Shown here one piece after another: positions 1-13,751 of a DNA stretch of 64,000 nt (position 1 is the stretch's first letter; each line of letters opens with the position of its first letter). Origin of the DNA: Pterois miles (lineage: Eukaryota > Chordata > Actinopteri > Perciformes > Scorpaenidae); assembly GCA_947000775.1 (NCBI GenBank), contig CAMQGK010000334.1, positions 4,970,501-5,034,500 on the forward strand. Direction: 5' to 3'. Position numbers and translations under genes: made by a program. The notes below the pieces were generated by a model that did not search any database, had not been told where the DNA came from, and saw only the letters and a list, made by a program, of their open reading frames with translations.

Positions 1-316
1 TTAATTAGTTGTTAACTATTGAATTAATTGCAAACTAGTTTGAGAAACGATTAATTGGTCAAGTCGTGTTTTAAGAAAAAAAAAAAGTCTAAATTCTCTG
101 ATTCCAGCTGAATATTTTCTGGTTTCTTTATTCCTCTATGACAGTAAACTGAATATCTTTGAGTTGAGGACAAAACAAGACATTTGAGGAGGTCATCTTG
201 GGCTTTGGGAAACACTGATTTTCTGTCATTTTATAATAGACCAAACTAATCTATTCATTGAGAAAATAATCAACAGATTAATCAACAATGAAAATAATCA
301 TTAGTTGAAGCCCTAA
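1..316 (-). repeat. Teleost hAT-like MITE, truncated by window edge
   Basis: Read on the minus strand, this is the common teleost repeat that begins with a 'gggcttcaactaatgatta' type terminus (near 316) and continues through alternating attaatc/gattaat motifs. The other end is also rich in ttaattagttg motifs and runs off the left edge of the window. It has no coding capacity. The assignment to a hAT-like non-autonomous element rests on my memory of the family's terminus, not on a search. Confidence 0.6.
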
Positions 317-2555
317 GCTGACCATAACGAAAACTACAAACTACTGTAGTATGCAAGCTTTAAATATACGTGTTTGCAAGTTAAATACGTCTAACGCCAC
401 CTTCAGGCAAGAGTGGAGGTGACTTTTGACTAGGTTGCTGTGGCTTTAGGGTGAAAACAAATGAAGTGACATAAATCTGTTCACTGCTATTGGATTAGAC
501 AGACTGCCATTTAAAGGAATTGTTTTGACCCGTCATGATTGATTTACTGTAAGAAGCGAGGACTTCAACACGCAGGATCAGAGGGAGAACAAATTAAAGT
601 GCCATTTGTAAACTACGGATTAACATAAATTAACAAATAAATTGACTTCATAGTCTATCAATAAAGCTATGGTTGTCTTTAGCTTTGCTGCGCTACTTTT
701 CATTGCTTCTTAAGTGAAGTCAATGGAGGCTTCCTGACACACATTCCCTCCACAGCGTCTTCATTTCAGACTGGGCAGCTCATCAAAGTATCCATGATGG
801 TGGAGGCTAATTGCTCCCCAGTGAGCCGGCCGAGCTCCTCTGCTCCTCTCCCATCCTCCACTCCCTCTCATCTCTAAACAGACCACAGCTGAAAGAGGAC
901 ATGTAGTAACAAGAGCCACTATAAGGATCACAGGAGGAGTCAGGAGGAGGAAGCTGGCTGACAACAAAACAGAGATGAGAGGGTCATCCTTACAGCTTCT
1001 ACTCCTCCACTGGGACTTATGATAGTAGTAGAAGAAAGATTGGCCTCAGACTGACCAGCAGCTATTACAAGCTGTTAGATGATCCAATGGATAATGTGTC
1101 CACACCGCAGGCCAATAATACTGATGACACACACACATGAAAGCACTAATGGAAACACATAAAGCATACACAATGCCCACAAAATAAAAACAGCGTAATA
1201 AAATTCTATGTTCTGTGACAAATTATTTTCATTACCCTCCAAGAGAATAAATAAAACCATAAAAATAGATTTGGGGTAAGCTGATAACTGGGTGGGAAAT
1301 AATCATTTGCTTTTGCTGGTTTAATACATTTTCAAGCTGTGCTGTGTATTTCTCTCACACTAAGAAATGAATACTTGGATATCATGAGGTACAATAGGGA
1401 CCTTACCTCTAAGGACCCAAGAAGCACATCAAATTGATTGATTATTCTACATAGTCTTGACTGCAGCAAGACATTTGAGAATCCTGTTGACCTCCTGCAT
1501 CTTCAGACTACTTAGTTTCACTTTCTCTATTTTTTTACTCTTACTGTGACTGTAGCTTTTATTTTTTGTGTGTTTACTGTTTCTCACTAAATATAGTGGT
1601 GTCGGCCATCGCCACACCATGTCTGTGTGTCATTTCATTTTCACAACAATACAGAGCAGACAGGCCTACAGAGATAGAACAGCTTGTTTGATGGTGCATC
1701 TCCTCGCACTTATTTACCCAGCGGCAACTTATTTGCGGTATTTTTATACATGGTAATTAGAGTCAGCGTCAAGGGAAGGGTTCATCACTGTTCATTTGTT
1801 GATACCATAAATACATTTTAGTGGCTCCCCAAGAGTCTCATCATATGAGTTAAGAGCAGTCTCTGTCTGCATGCATGGCTTCCAGCTAATAAAAATATCC
1901 CATTTTCTGCAAGATGAGAGTCATTTTATTCACGCTGAAATCCCCAAATATATCTTGTTGCTGATTACAGCTCTGGACTGAGCCAGACATCTGACGAGTG
2001 TGAACGCCTGCATGTGGGCAGCGTGTTTCTAACAGGAATCATGCTGCACTCTGTTGGTGCCATTTGGAGGCAACAACAATAACATTTGGTGTAATATTGA
2101 ACTTTAAATGTTCATTATCTCTAAATCACACTGAGTATAAAAGTTATGCTGATGATGTGGATCTTCACGTCACTGGGCTGACTGCCCGGTTTAATGTAGC
2201 AGCTAAATCTCAACTTTCAGTTCCTTCCTGTTATAGGAAAACTATTCCAATAATAAGGACCACCAACTTTATGCTAGCTTTGCTAGCTTCTGTGATGGAC
2301 TAAGATTAGTGTTGCCAGTTAAGATGCATGTGTATTACTGTTAGGAATATTTCTGTATGTAAATTAATGTTGGTAATTGTGAATAATTCTTCTATTTTAG
2401 ACCATTTTCTTTACATTCATTTGGTTCTGTTACAATAAGTTTTGTTTGCTTTCCCAAAAGCAAAAGATTAGTGGAAGGATTATGGCTGACTTTGTCAACT
2501 GCATTTAACTCTGAGTGAATTTGTGAGTAAACTTCTATTGTTAAGATGCCTGCAG
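317..2555. other. Non-coding, probably sgsm1 intron
   Basis: I see no convincing exon here on either strand. The fourth coding exon expected for sgsm1 is not present, so the stretch is most likely part of sgsm1 intron 3. The open frames present are short and lack splice sites or family resemblance. Confidence 0.45.
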
Positions 2556-2559
2556 AGTG

Positions 2560-2850
2560 GAATCACGGTTTCTTACCCTGCAGCTCACGTTATCGCAGTT
2601 TCACACGTGATTGGAAAACTACCGTGGCCTTCAGGCAATGTAATAATGTGAAGGGATCTCTCTAGAGCCATTGCTTGGTTTGTCTGTTGTGGGCTACTGT
2701 AGAAACATGGCGGAGTAAAATGGTGGACTCCATGAAGAGGACCCACTCCCTATGTAGATACAAGGACTCATTTTAATCTAACGAAAACAAATTCTTAGTT
2801 TCAGGTGATTAAACGCTACTGAAAACATAGTTATGGATAAACTCTGAAAA
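2560..2850 (+). repeat. MITE fragment (gene-desert teleost repeat)
   Basis: The segment holds the recurrent teleost motif 'aagaggacccactccc' followed by tatgtagata, and a caggtgatta stretch further on. The same family occurs at 54084-54820 in this window (aagaggacccgctccg). The right end appears cut off where the foldback element at 2855 begins, which suggests a nested insertion. Confidence 0.5.
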
Positions 2851-2854
2851 AAAG

Positions 2855-3327
2855 TTTGGAAATTTGTCTTTGGTGGATTATTTTTCTGGCGTTACAATGC
2901 TAATTGGCATGGTATTTTACATTGTTGGAAAGCCTGTTTATTTACCTTCAAAATGATGTCCAACTTGTAAGGATCATTCACTTGGGGGATGAGCAGCACA
3001 GCTGATTATGTGGGTAGCATCCATACGAAATCTGCCGAAATTCTCTGTAAATCCCAAACAGTATATTCTCCTGCTGGTGTTGACTCTTGTTTTACCTGAC
3101 TGAGAGCAGCTGGAGCTCAAAACTGTTTAGCATTGACAGAATTTCGGCAGATTTCACTTGGGTGCTACCCACATAATCAGCTGTGGTGCTCATCCCACAA
3201 ATGCACGATCCTTACAAGTTGGACATCATTGTGAAGGTAAATAAACAGGCTTTCCAACGCTGTAAAATACAATGCCAATTAGCATTGTAACAACAGAAAA
3301 ATAAGTGACCAAACACAAATTTTCAAA
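2855..3327. mobile_element. Foldback (long inverted-repeat) element
   Basis: The arms at about 2855-3047 and 3136-3327 are imperfect reverse complements of each other over roughly 190 bases, around a loop of about 88 bases. For example, 'ccaacttgtaaggatc' on the left pairs with gatccttacaagttgg on the right, and tgattatgtgggtagca pairs with tgctacccacataatca. There is no open reading frame. It is a non-autonomous palindromic element lying in an intron of sgsm1. Confidence 0.8.
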
Positions 3328-3654
3328 TGTTTTTATATTACATTTCCGCACCTAGATACCCTGAAATGTTACACACATTAAGTAATTAGTGTAAAGTCAA
3401 AGAAAGCAGTTCATGCAGAGAAAGAAAATCACCAGGTTAAAATTAATCAGAAAATAATTATAGTAACCTACATATAGTATGATATTGTAAGGTAACAGAT
3501 TCAAGACTGCAATATAAAAGGTGACACTTAACTAAAATAGACAATATCAGGAATGATTTTTAAAAAGTCTCAGGCTATTTTTAGTGTTGCAGAATTGTTC
3601 AAGCTGAAGATGTTATAAATGAGCAAAAGCCTTGTGATTCATTTGGTTACTCAC

Positions 3655-5850
3655 CACAAAAGGACACAATATGGCTGCTGTCTTCGTGAACAAATTTCCT
3701 GGTGACGGCTTCCTCCATAATCTGCTTCACCTGTCAATGACATGGCAGATGTTGGATGACTCATTCATTAACATGCCACAACTCACACGCTTAACATGCC
3801 ACACTCACACACTGACCGGGTGTCAGTGAAGGGCTTGTTGCTGGGAAAATATTTCAGAGGATAATTATGAGAATTTATAAAAGGTGTATAAACCAAGAGA
3901 GCACAGGGCTCAGATGTGATTTGGGGTTGAAAAGTTAAGAGGAAGAAAAAAAAGACTGTGTGGGAAGTGTGCATGTGAAGTTGGTGGATGAGTCACCAGC
4001 TCTCATCCCAAGGACCTCTACTGGGAGATGGAGGTGGTCCATTTGAGGGTGGGGGGAGAATAAAGCAAGGGAAGGGGTGTTCATCCATCACAGACCCACT
4101 TTTCTGAACAGTTTGAAATCCTCAGTGGGAACAATTGATTCAGTTGCGTCAAAGGCTGATGACATCCTATTCATGCAAACCCAACTTCTTTTGAAAAAAA
4201 AAATGGCAGTCACACACGTGCTCACAAGGTAATGATCGTTAGTTAGGTTTTGTCGTCACGACGATGTGCCCCTCTCCCCGCTGGCCTGACAACAGCTACA
4301 GACCAACAGTTAAGATAAATCAATCCCTCTGGTGGCTATGGAGACGTCCCTCCGTGTGGCACCGCTCTGCAATCTGCATGGGGAATATCAACCTCCGGAC
4401 ACAGCCACACAGATAGCTGTAATTTCCTGTTGAAATGAGTCTGTCCACAATGACCATATTACACTGCCAAGTTCACCTTCTACACGAACACACACACAAA
4501 CACACACAGCTATATTTGCTCCAGTGGTTGACGCTCTCACTGCTCTATTTGAAACTTTTTTTCCCAGTCTGCAAATTGATTCAGTTCTTTGTTGGTGTGA
4601 AGAAATCTTTTCTCTGTGAGGCAGTTCAGTGGTCAAGAGGCAGCCAGCTGTCTAACAATATCACTTTTCATGACTTGATGTTTATAGCTTGATCGTAAAG
4701 CTTTGAGGGAGATAAAGATCTGTCTTCAGGTTAGATTTTCCAATACGGCTCACTACTATAATATCTAGTTTTTTTGCTGTACTGATGGATTATAATACTT
4801 TTAATGGTGAAAAAAATTGCTGTAAATGCAATATACAATTATTTCCATTGTTGATTAACCTGGTCATTATTTTCTTGATTAATCAATTAGTTGTTTGGTC
4901 TATAAAACATCTATAAAATGTCAGAAAATGGTGAAAAATGTCACTGTTTCCCTAAAGCACTCCAAATTACTAACATAAGTGGCAACGAGGAAGGAAATAT
5001 ATTAAAAACTCCTTTACTGTTGTGGCTAAATCATGAAAAAAGCATGTTGAAACATGTTTCGACCACTGTAGGTCTTCTAAAGGTAGTTAAACATATTAAA
5101 CTGTTGTGTCAGGGGGGCTGACAGGTTACAAAAACTTTACCAGAGGGAGACTTTTTGGATCCATCAATCGGATGCCTTGAAGTATCCTGGTCTTAACAGG
5201 GACATAGTCTTGACCTGCTTTCTGTAACTATATAAAATGTATATATTTTTTGTTGTGTTGTTGTTTGTTTTACAGCCTATGTTAAAAACTACTGATTTTT
5301 TTTATTGATAATGTAACAAGTAATTTATTACTTGTTTTTTCATTATGGTGATCACGTGAGTGTTGTGTTTGTTGAATGCCCTGATGAAGATCTACAGTGG
5401 TCGAAACCTGTTGGCTTTTTAAAAAATGATTTAGCCACTACAATAAAGGCTTTTTAACATACTTTCTTCCTTGTTTCCACTTGTTTTAGTATTTTGGAGT
5501 ACCCAGATTGCCTTCCTGTCTATCCTGATTTTTCCTCCATTTTCCAAGAGCACCCAACATGTTTTGCCTTATGGTTGAATACACAGAGTACATGAGTCAT
5601 CTCTCTTTCTGACTAATTTCTCACTTGTGAAAAAAAAGATCCAAAAGGTTTAAAAAACACTTGGAAAACAAATGTGCTTAGAACCTACACACCCATCAAT
5701 CACTAATTAAATACAAGTCATTACGCAAACTTGGCCGGTTCACATCAGTAGTATTGTTATCCACAGCATCAACAGAAATGATTCATGCTGACAACGCAAC
5801 AGAGACAGTGCCAGTCTGATGTGACACCCGCTCTGCTTACGATCACACTT

Positions 5851-5931
<81 letters not shown>

Positions 5932-8900
5932 ACTCACTCACTCAAAAGAGGTGAGTCTATGTGCACCAATTTTCTCCGAGTGCACCTAACATACAGGAAG
6001 CTGATCGATTTGCCAACTTGAGGAAGCAGACTTCTTGAGTTTTCTCATCTGGGCTTCAGATCTGGCCTCTAAGGAATTCATATGGTGAAGTGTCTAAGCT
6101 CAGACAACCTGCAGGTTTCTATGGAGACGGTACGTGTCTCACTGAGGATCACTTCCGCCTAAGAAGATGCGTCAACAACATTTATTCATCACTGAAATAA
6201 ATAGAAATTATTGCAACTCCCTAACTACAGTAACTAATAATATCTAGATGTACTGCGCCGACGTCTTTTCACAATACCATCCAGTTACAGTCTTAATGTG
6301 TTAGTTTGGTATCAAATCTACAAAAAATTAACAGATTAGGGAAGCCACATCTACTAAAACTCCACTACGAAATAGATTTTCACTAGAATTTACAGATTAA
6401 ACAATGGATGTGACATGACAACAACCATGAAGCAACTCTTTTACAGCAGCAAAGCCTGATTTATCTGCTCTGAACTAACCACTGTAGCCTGAGGGCATTA
6501 GCCAGAGTGATAAAAGATCTTCAGAGTACTTCAATTAACTCCTGCAACAGCAGAGCCAAGAAATAAGAGCAAGAGAGAAAGCCCCCTCCATTAACATCCA
6601 CCTTTCATTATTCATCATCTCTGTGGCCACTGAGGAATGAAGAGAAAAAATGAAGTAAAATCATAATTGGTTGTGCATGATAATCCATGCATAGAGCTAC
6701 ACATGTGAATTAAGACTTTACTGTTTGAATAACAGTTTCATAAGCAGACTGATCAACTATTAAGGCAGTGAACATGATGAGTCCACCACAAACCGAACAG
6801 GCCGGTCTCATACACTGTTCATAGCGATACCTATGAAGAGTAATACACTAGAATTCCTGTATATCCCAGCTCGATCTGTATGGAATTGTGAAACAGGAAA
6901 TATAAAATATAATAGATCCAGAAGAGAATAACAGACTTTAATCCAGGCATTCGTGTCCTGTGTGAAACCAGAAGTCAAAATTGATTTATTTGTCACGTAA
7001 CTTACATACTGAAGTAACGCAACGTCCAGTGACATTTTAAGCCAAACCACAATCTTTTCCTAAAAACCTAACTAAGTAGTTTTTCTTGCCTAAACCTAAG
7101 GAAACTGTTTCTTGTGAAGACGGATGTTTATTTTGAAAAGACTGTATGCATGTAACGAACGGAAATTAACATGTGTTGCTGGACATTTGTAAGAAAACGA
7201 TCGAAAAAGGAAGAATACGGTAACTTTTTCATAAGATATATGAACTGTTGTGTGAGATTACATTGAACTACATCACCGCCTTGAACGATTGACAATGCAC
7301 TCACTAACCACCAAAAATCCATTTAATAGCTTTTATTGACCTTTTGATCATGTAACATGAACTTCTTCAGCAGATGGAGTTGCCATGAAACTGTAGATTT
7401 AAATTTCCATTTTTTTCTGAATGCTTTGAGGACTTCTTGTCCACGATGGCTCAGACTTGTGGTGTGTACTTTCAGCCTTGACTTGAAATCATCTTAACAT
7501 GAGACATACAGTACCACTTGATGTTGAGGTGGACCATAAAGCTGCTGTATAGTATTACCTTAACTGTCACACCGAGAGCACCTTGTAGTTCAGTTTGATT
7601 ACGAATACTGAATAAACTCGCCGAGTAATCAAATTCAAACCAAAACATGATTATGAATACATTCACCTAGAAAGGTCAAAAACTATATAATAATCTCTGT
7701 CAGTATCTATGACAACAATAATATTTGATGATCTCCCTGCAGCCTGCTCCTGCAGTATGAATCAACCCTTTATTAATGCTTTCTATCAACGTGCTACCAG
7801 GAATCAGAAAATCTCTATGAAGCAGAAAACACAGAACAAGACTGGTGGATTATCTTACACCCCACTGCCTGAAACCTTATCCAGACTAAGCACACAGCAA
7901 AGTAAATGGTGCAGATCTCTGTGGCCTGTTCTTCTAGTAGTCTCTCTCCCCCTTTCCCTCTCTCTCCTTTAGCAAACACAGGTGTGTGTATTTGTGTGTG
8001 AAAGAAGCAAAACTCACTATCAGAGCAAGACAAAGAGACAGAGACAGACTGAGAGGGCTTCTGCATTAAAGCTAAGGCAAATAAGAGATCTCATTCAAAC
8101 CAATTTGAGCCAGAAGGTAATTCCACTGCCACAGACGCCCTGCACTCTTTGGATAATGGCCCACATCCAGGTATATCTGAGTAGAGTGGTGGCACATAAC
8201 CAGCTGGACACGGAGAGCGTGAGAACACACAGCAGAGAGACGACATATGGTATAACCCACACAGAGTAATAATAACTATAAATTAATGGATAAACAGTAC
8301 AAACAACAACATCCATCTTGCTTTTAAGGGGGATATATATCAACAAAGGAATTTAAATTCTTTGTTAACTCATCTTGATTAATGCTAATTTTCATGAGGT
8401 GCTATCTGTGATTAAAGTGAGCTCTCATACTGTGTTGTTCTCTCCACAGACTCCATCAGGCGTTGTGGTAAACAGTAAAATAGCCACCGTGAATGAATCC
8501 AAGTGAGGCTGTATCAGCACACAGGAGGCAGGTTTAATCATGGGAAGGGTCTGGTATCCACTGATAACACAGCAAACAGGGCTCGGAGGAAAACAAATCA
8601 AACCAAAGTCTCTTCATTCCCCTGTTCACAAGATCCAGGATGTGATTATTATCTTTGTTTGTTTGGCAGAAATAAAGTCTTGTAATTTATGAGGCAATCT
8701 AAGATGCAACTAATGAAATAAATCCATCAGTTGTTAACAGAAGGATATTAAACAAAGAGGTCTGGACTGGAATAAAACTGGCCAGGAAAGGGGTATGAGT
8801 AACACTCTCTAAAAACCTACCGTTGCTGTTCCTCTGCTTCAGTTTTAAGTGACCTAAAACCAGCAGCAGTAGAATAGTTAAGGTGACGATGGAAAGGGCT

Positions 8901-9890
8901 GACTGCACATTACCGTAAATGTCTAAAGGTTAAGTATGGTGCTAGTGTTTTTGATCTTCCCTGAACAAACACCAGTAAACAAGAACCTCAACAGTAGTGA
9001 CCACAAAGTAAACACTACTGTACAAAAATGAAGACACAATGGAGTGACACACATCAGTTTGCTGATATGTCATATTAAGCTTCCATTATCCGTATTGCTT
9101 CAATGCAGTGCATGTATCATAGTTAGTTAGTTTGCAGCTGAATTGGTTCAGCTATAAATATTTAATCACATTGCAGTGAATACTTGAATCATTTTCTATT
9201 ATTATAATTCTGGGTTTCAGTGGAGAGTTTTAGTTTCCTGCTGCCAGATGCACCAGCTGTTACTAAGTTCAAACTTAACCTAATTATGACATACAAAAAA
9301 GCCATGCTGTGATTTGGTATAAAAAATTTTTGACATTTGGAGATTTCTGCAAGAATTACATTTTTTTGGCAATTGGATGGCACTTCTGTTCTGGAAACTG
9401 CTCAGAAACCCCCTTATTGTCAATCCACCTAAGAAAGCCATCTATCCTCTGAATGCTCGAGGTCTCTAGTTTGTGAATGTGAAGTTTCATGAGGCTGTGA
9501 TTATCCTAGAGGTCAGCACCAGTCAATATATATAGTGAGGTCAAGTTTCAAAAGATGGTCTCACTACAATGAAATGGCTATTATCGGGACTAACATCATC
9601 ACACGTGAATACAGTTGGGCTCACTGGATCCACAAGAGTCTGAGCTTTATAATGATACCCAATTTATGTAATTCAAGACTGTTTATACAGTATACAGAAA
9701 TATTCAAATACACCACTTTAGAATAGGTGAAAATAACAAATTTATGTGACTTACAATGCATGATTTTTGCCCCAAACTGCATCTAATTATAATACAGTGG
9801 GCATGCCTGTAAAGAGGAGACATAGAACCCCTTTCCATTCACATATCTTGATGTCAAATGTCAAGGGATCCCTTTGCAAATGGCTATGCC

Positions 9891-9931
<41 letters not shown>

Positions 9932-11117
9932 TTTGAGTGTTATTTAGCCTTTTTCCTGGCAAGTTACTGTGACATGGTGGATACCAATGGATTCCTTAGG
10001 TTTTCTAGTGTCATATGATATCTGTAGCTTCACTCCAGACTACTAGAGCCTCAGAAAGACATTTAAGTCTGTCAGGATCTTGATTAATTGCATTTCCCAA
10101 AAATTGCACAATACAACATAAATTAAAAAACATTATGCCTGAAGTTACCAACTAACGTTGGTTAGGTTAGCTATCTTAATTGGATATTTCCTTCTCACTC
10201 TATACCAATTATACTTTATTTTTCCAAGTATGCATATAAAAGCAAAATAAAGTCATACAGTAAATTTAATATATCTCTGGGCCCCCTTTAACGAGTTAGT
10301 TTTCTCTCCAGTGATGCTCATGGTGATGCTACAGTGACTTCCTGTTTGCATAATTAAAGGCTTTTGACTGAATTGTGCTATAGACGTTTCTTAGTGTACA
10401 AATCCTATAAAGTCTTTACTCATGCATTTAAGTTTTAATGATTCAATCTGATTTGATACATCTTTAGTTTGAAACTAGCTAGTTGAAAAACATATGAAGA
10501 ACAAACTGTAGGCCTATATATGAAAAGCTAACCCTGTGGTCCAGTGTAGGGTCCAGGGTGTAGTGGAAGGCATATGCAGGTACACAAAGTGTATCCACCT
10601 CTTTTCTAATGGTTTATAATATACACAGCTATCAGACAAAAAATTGCAATATAAAGGAGAACCCACTTCCTCTTCGGTAGCCTACCTACCTAGTAGTACA
10701 CCCACCCCATCAATGACGGGTACACCATCACTGTGGTCTAAATACAACAATTTACTGAGAATAAAAACCCATGAAACTTGTCTAATGTGACAGCTTCAAT
10801 TAAAATAAACTGGACTTCTTCAACCCTTCATATAAAAATGTGATAATATTAATCCATGATAAGCAAGTCCAGAAAGGGATCATTTAGCTGATGTGAGCAT
10901 TAAAAAACAATGAAAACAGACATTACAAATCACCATTGTTCTTCCTCCAAATGGATGGTCTTATTTGATCTCTGCTGAACTCTGGTCTCCTGTTTTACCG
11001 CAGTAACCTCAAATGATGATGAGTGACACGAAGCGCTGAAAACCAGCTGAACAAACCACCAGAGCTGCTCCCACATTTTGTTTCCACTCATACACGCCAT
11101 ATAACTCATTACATGCA

Positions 11118-11172
<55 letters not shown>

Positions 11173-11783
11173 GTGTCTGACTGTAACCACCAAATGGCTC
11201 GGCAGAAGGTTGATGGTTTGCTCTGCCATAAACACCACAAACACTTAATACAGACAATCTGTTTCCTCCATGGTGCTTCTCCACCCAAATAATTACTGAG
11301 CTGCAACATGACTACTCAAAACAGGCAACAGTGAATAAAATACATGGATGTTTAAAGAAAAAACAGCACTTTAAAGACTGCTGTTAGTATTATAATATTT
11401 GATACAGGCTCTAATCTTTTCAAAGATGTGATTCAGATGAGCATCCAAGCCATTTATGTCAGATGTCATCACCAGGAGAGGACAGAGCATTCAGTACAAG
11501 TGTCAACCAGTGTTTGTTATGGAGCACCTGTCTGTGTGAACTATACAGCCTCATACAAACCAACGTGTTTGTTTTTCCGACTCGAGCTGAAAACACCCAC
11601 CTCCTTCTTGACGGTGCGTAGCAGCCTCTGACGGGTCTCTGCCTCTGAAACACAAGCAGTCCCACACAGACCATGTTTACAATCTGTCACAACTTCATTT
11701 AGTCTCAAAAGAACACAAACATAATTCAGAAATATTTCTCCTTATATTTTCCTGTTGCTCCCACCTGCCATGATTGTTGCCAT
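3655..11783 (-). CDS. sgsm1: Small G protein signalling modulator 1, first three coding exons (partial)
   Basis: Coding exons on the minus strand are 11765-11783, 11601-11644 and 3655-3730; the remaining exons lie beyond the left edge. The first exon starts at an ATG and ends in phase 1. Spliced, the protein begins MATIMAEAETRQRLLRTVKK and continues with VKQIMEEAVTRKFVHEDSSH, closely matching the start of SGSM1, the segment leading into its RUN domain. The first 63 coding bases are in frame across two introns, and all boundaries are GT-AG. Family knowledge: SGSM1 has an N-terminal RUN domain and a C-terminal TBC domain, binds Rap and Rab proteins, and acts in vesicle traffic, mostly in neurons. 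SGSM2 is the alternative; the AEAETRQRLLRTVKKE stretch fits SGSM1 better. Intron 2 is about 7.9 kb and full of repeats. Confidence 0.87.
4835..4960 (+). repeat. hAT-like MITE fragment
   Basis: Contains the diagnostic run ttgattaatcaattagttg followed by tttggtctataaaa and cagaaaatggtgaaaaatgt. This is the plus-strand version of the family seen at the left edge of the window. The rest of the element is missing or too diverged to see. Confidence 0.6.
5853..5925. repeat. (CA)n microsatellite
   Basis: About 73 bases of near-perfect CA dinucleotides, followed by an interrupted CACT tail. The short open frames read across it in both directions are artefacts. Confidence 0.98.
7040..7115. repeat. Degenerate dispersed repeat
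   Basis: The run cctaactaagtagtttttct followed by tgcctaaacctaagg resembles a repeat common in percomorph genomes. Recognised from memory only; the borders are not visible. Confidence 0.3.
9331..10080 (+). mobile_element. Non-autonomous DNA-transposon-like repeat, copy A (5'-truncated)
   Basis: This stretch is colinear with copy B at 44301-45164. Both carry atttctgcaagaattgcat-like starts, ctgttctggaaactgctcag, ggtctctagtttgtg and gaggctgtgattatcct in the same order. Copy A lacks the first roughly 150 bases and the terminal repeat seen in copy B. It has also acquired a 36-base poly-T at 9893-9928. Confidence 0.75.
11117..11168. repeat. (CA)n microsatellite
   Basis: About 52 bases of perfect CA repeat in sgsm1 intron 2, some 430 bases from coding exon 2. 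Confidence 0.97.
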
Positions 11784-11890
11784 GGATCCTGTCTCCTTAG
11801 TGAAAGCAGCTCCCCTCTTTCTCATCCGCTGAGTGCGGCTTCACACCGCGATCACAACTCCACCTCCTCCAACACGCCCCTTAAAGACAC
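11784..11890 (-). promoter_or_regulatory. sgsm1 5' UTR and likely promoter-proximal region
   Basis: Immediately upstream of the sgsm1 start codon on the minus strand lies a locally CpG-bearing stretch (ccgcgatcacaactcc on the plus strand). It is consistent with the 5' leader. No TATA box is obvious and the transcription start cannot be placed. Confidence 0.4.
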
Positions 11891-12904
11891 ACGAAGTGCT
11901 GTCATTGGGTGGCCAGAGTACCAATACAACAGGTTTGTAAATCAGTATAATCATCAGATACTGTATAGTCAGCTGCATTAAGAATAGGTTGGTGCATGGT
12001 GGACTTATTTTTGTAGGAGGAAGTCAGCATTGTCTCTTATCTACTGGTTTTGCAGAAAATAAGCACTGTTTATAATACTTGCAAGTTTTGTTCAGTAAAA
12101 TAATCTCTACAAGTGAAAACTACTTCTATGATTTTTGAAGTGCGAATGCAATCACCAGAGGTAAAAAGCAACCATTACAAATAAACTAACTACACCAAGG
12201 TCGCAAGGAGGCTGTAAAGGACAAGTTGGCGTGATGATGTTTAGTAGTCTCATTTAACCACTTGTTAGCAATACAACTAGCAAAAACAAAACAAAACCAC
12301 AAAAAAAAAAAAAACATAGAAAAAAAACAACAGCATTGACCTCAGGCGAGGTAACCAGAAGTGCTAAAATGCGCATTAATTTCTGGCCGTTTGGACTTCC
12401 GGTGCCGTCAAATGGAACTCGTGTTTACGGGATGAGAAGTCATGAACACCACATGCGTTGCGTTCAAGTGGCTGTGAAGATCACTGCTGCTGAGCAACGG
12501 CAGTATTAATGTCTCTGAGTCTAAGAAGCAACAAAGGCTAAAAATTTAGCAAGCTAGCTAGTGGGTAACATAATGCAGGAAATGCAAAGGACAGAGGAGA
12601 AAGATGAGGTCGTTGTGAAGATCAACATTTTCCTCAGACATATAAAATTACCAAGAAAAACAATATATGACTAAAATTACAATATGCTGTACAATATTAA
12701 CTTATTATGCACCGATAAACGAACTTCCATGGGCTCCATTTCTCACAACGTCAACAAACACATCACAAGTCCTGGACTCAGAGCTTTCAGAAACTTTCCA
12801 CTTATGAGCTTGTGAATACAACATGAGGGGTGTTCATATGGGTCCAACCCATTATCACGGTAAACATGACCCCATTTGAAGCCACCTTTAATGGTGAGGT
12901 CTAC
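11891..12904. other. Intergenic, no gene seen
   Basis: AT-rich sequence with an A-rich tract near 12300-12330. A short open frame from about 12573 has no splice sites or recognisable product. Confidence 0.4.
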
Positions 12905-13180
12905 ATACTAGGTTTGAATCCAGATTGGGGCTCCTCTGTGTGGAGTGTGCATGTTCTCCCCGTTAGCATGGGCTTTCTCCAGGTTTTCTGGCTTCCTCCT
13001 ACGTCCAAAGTTTAATTAATGACACTAAATTGCCTGTAGGTGTGAACGTGAGTGTAAATGGTTGTCTTTCTCTATGTGCCATGTACCCCGCCCTCGTCCA
13101 ATACCATGTGGGATCAGTTCCAGCCCTCCCGCGACCCCTAAGGGATAAGCGGTTGAAGATGGATGGATGGATGGATGGAT
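12905..13180 (+). mobile_element. L2-type LINE 3' end
   Basis: Carries the typical fish L2 3' region: gtgtggagtgtgcatgttct near the start, then aaattgcctgtaggtgtgaa, then ggataagcggttgaagatgg, and a terminal (ATGG)n tail at about 13158-13180. It is 5'-truncated, as usual for LINE copies. A reverse-oriented relative lies at 31385-31700. Confidence 0.85.
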
Positions 13181-13673
13181 AGTGAGGCCATCACACTGAA
13201 AGATGTTGACAGCAAGTACTGAGTAAGTATGAAAAATATTTACAAAACTCTATGCAACTATACACATTAAACATTATATACACAAACTTTATACAATACA
13301 ATACATGATTAGACATTATATATTGTACACTGTACACATTAAATATTAAATACGGACTGTACACATTGAACATTTTGTACAATTACTAGATGAAAATCTA
13401 CAGGCACAGCTGACACTGGCAGAGTCATTCAGCAGCAAACAGCAATCCTTATCGTAAGCAGCAGTCCTTATTGTAATATTAAATATACTGTACATTCAAT
13501 GCAAATAGACAAATACATATCCCTGAACTGAAAACAAACATGGACATACTGCATAATACATGGAGATGTAATGTACTTGGATACATTTGATCTTCACGCC
13601 ATCTTGTGGTCAAGATAAGGAAAGACTGGCAGACAAAATCATTGGATGAGCTACTGTATCTGCAAATCACACA

Positions 13674-13676
<3 letters not shown>

Positions 13677-13750
<74 letters not shown>
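13677..13750. repeat. (TA)n microsatellite
   Basis: About 74 bases of perfect TA repeat. It can form cruciform structures and is prone to assembly error. Confidence 0.97.

Positions 13751-13751
<1 letters not shown>

Larger units (their letters stand above)
3731..11600 (-). other. sgsm1 intron 2
   Basis: This is a 7.9-kb intron between the exon carrying AETRQRLLRTVKKE and the exon carrying VKQIMEEAVTRK. I find no further exon in it. It holds MITE fragments, a CA repeat at 5853-5925, a dispersed repeat at 9331-10080 with a poly-T tract, and a CA repeat at 11117-11168. Confidence 0.6.

Noticed and set aside
5740..6021. Open frames reading HTHTHT and CVCVCV
   Set aside because: Both are products of a CA repeat; the same applies at 11009-11309 and 25590-25832.
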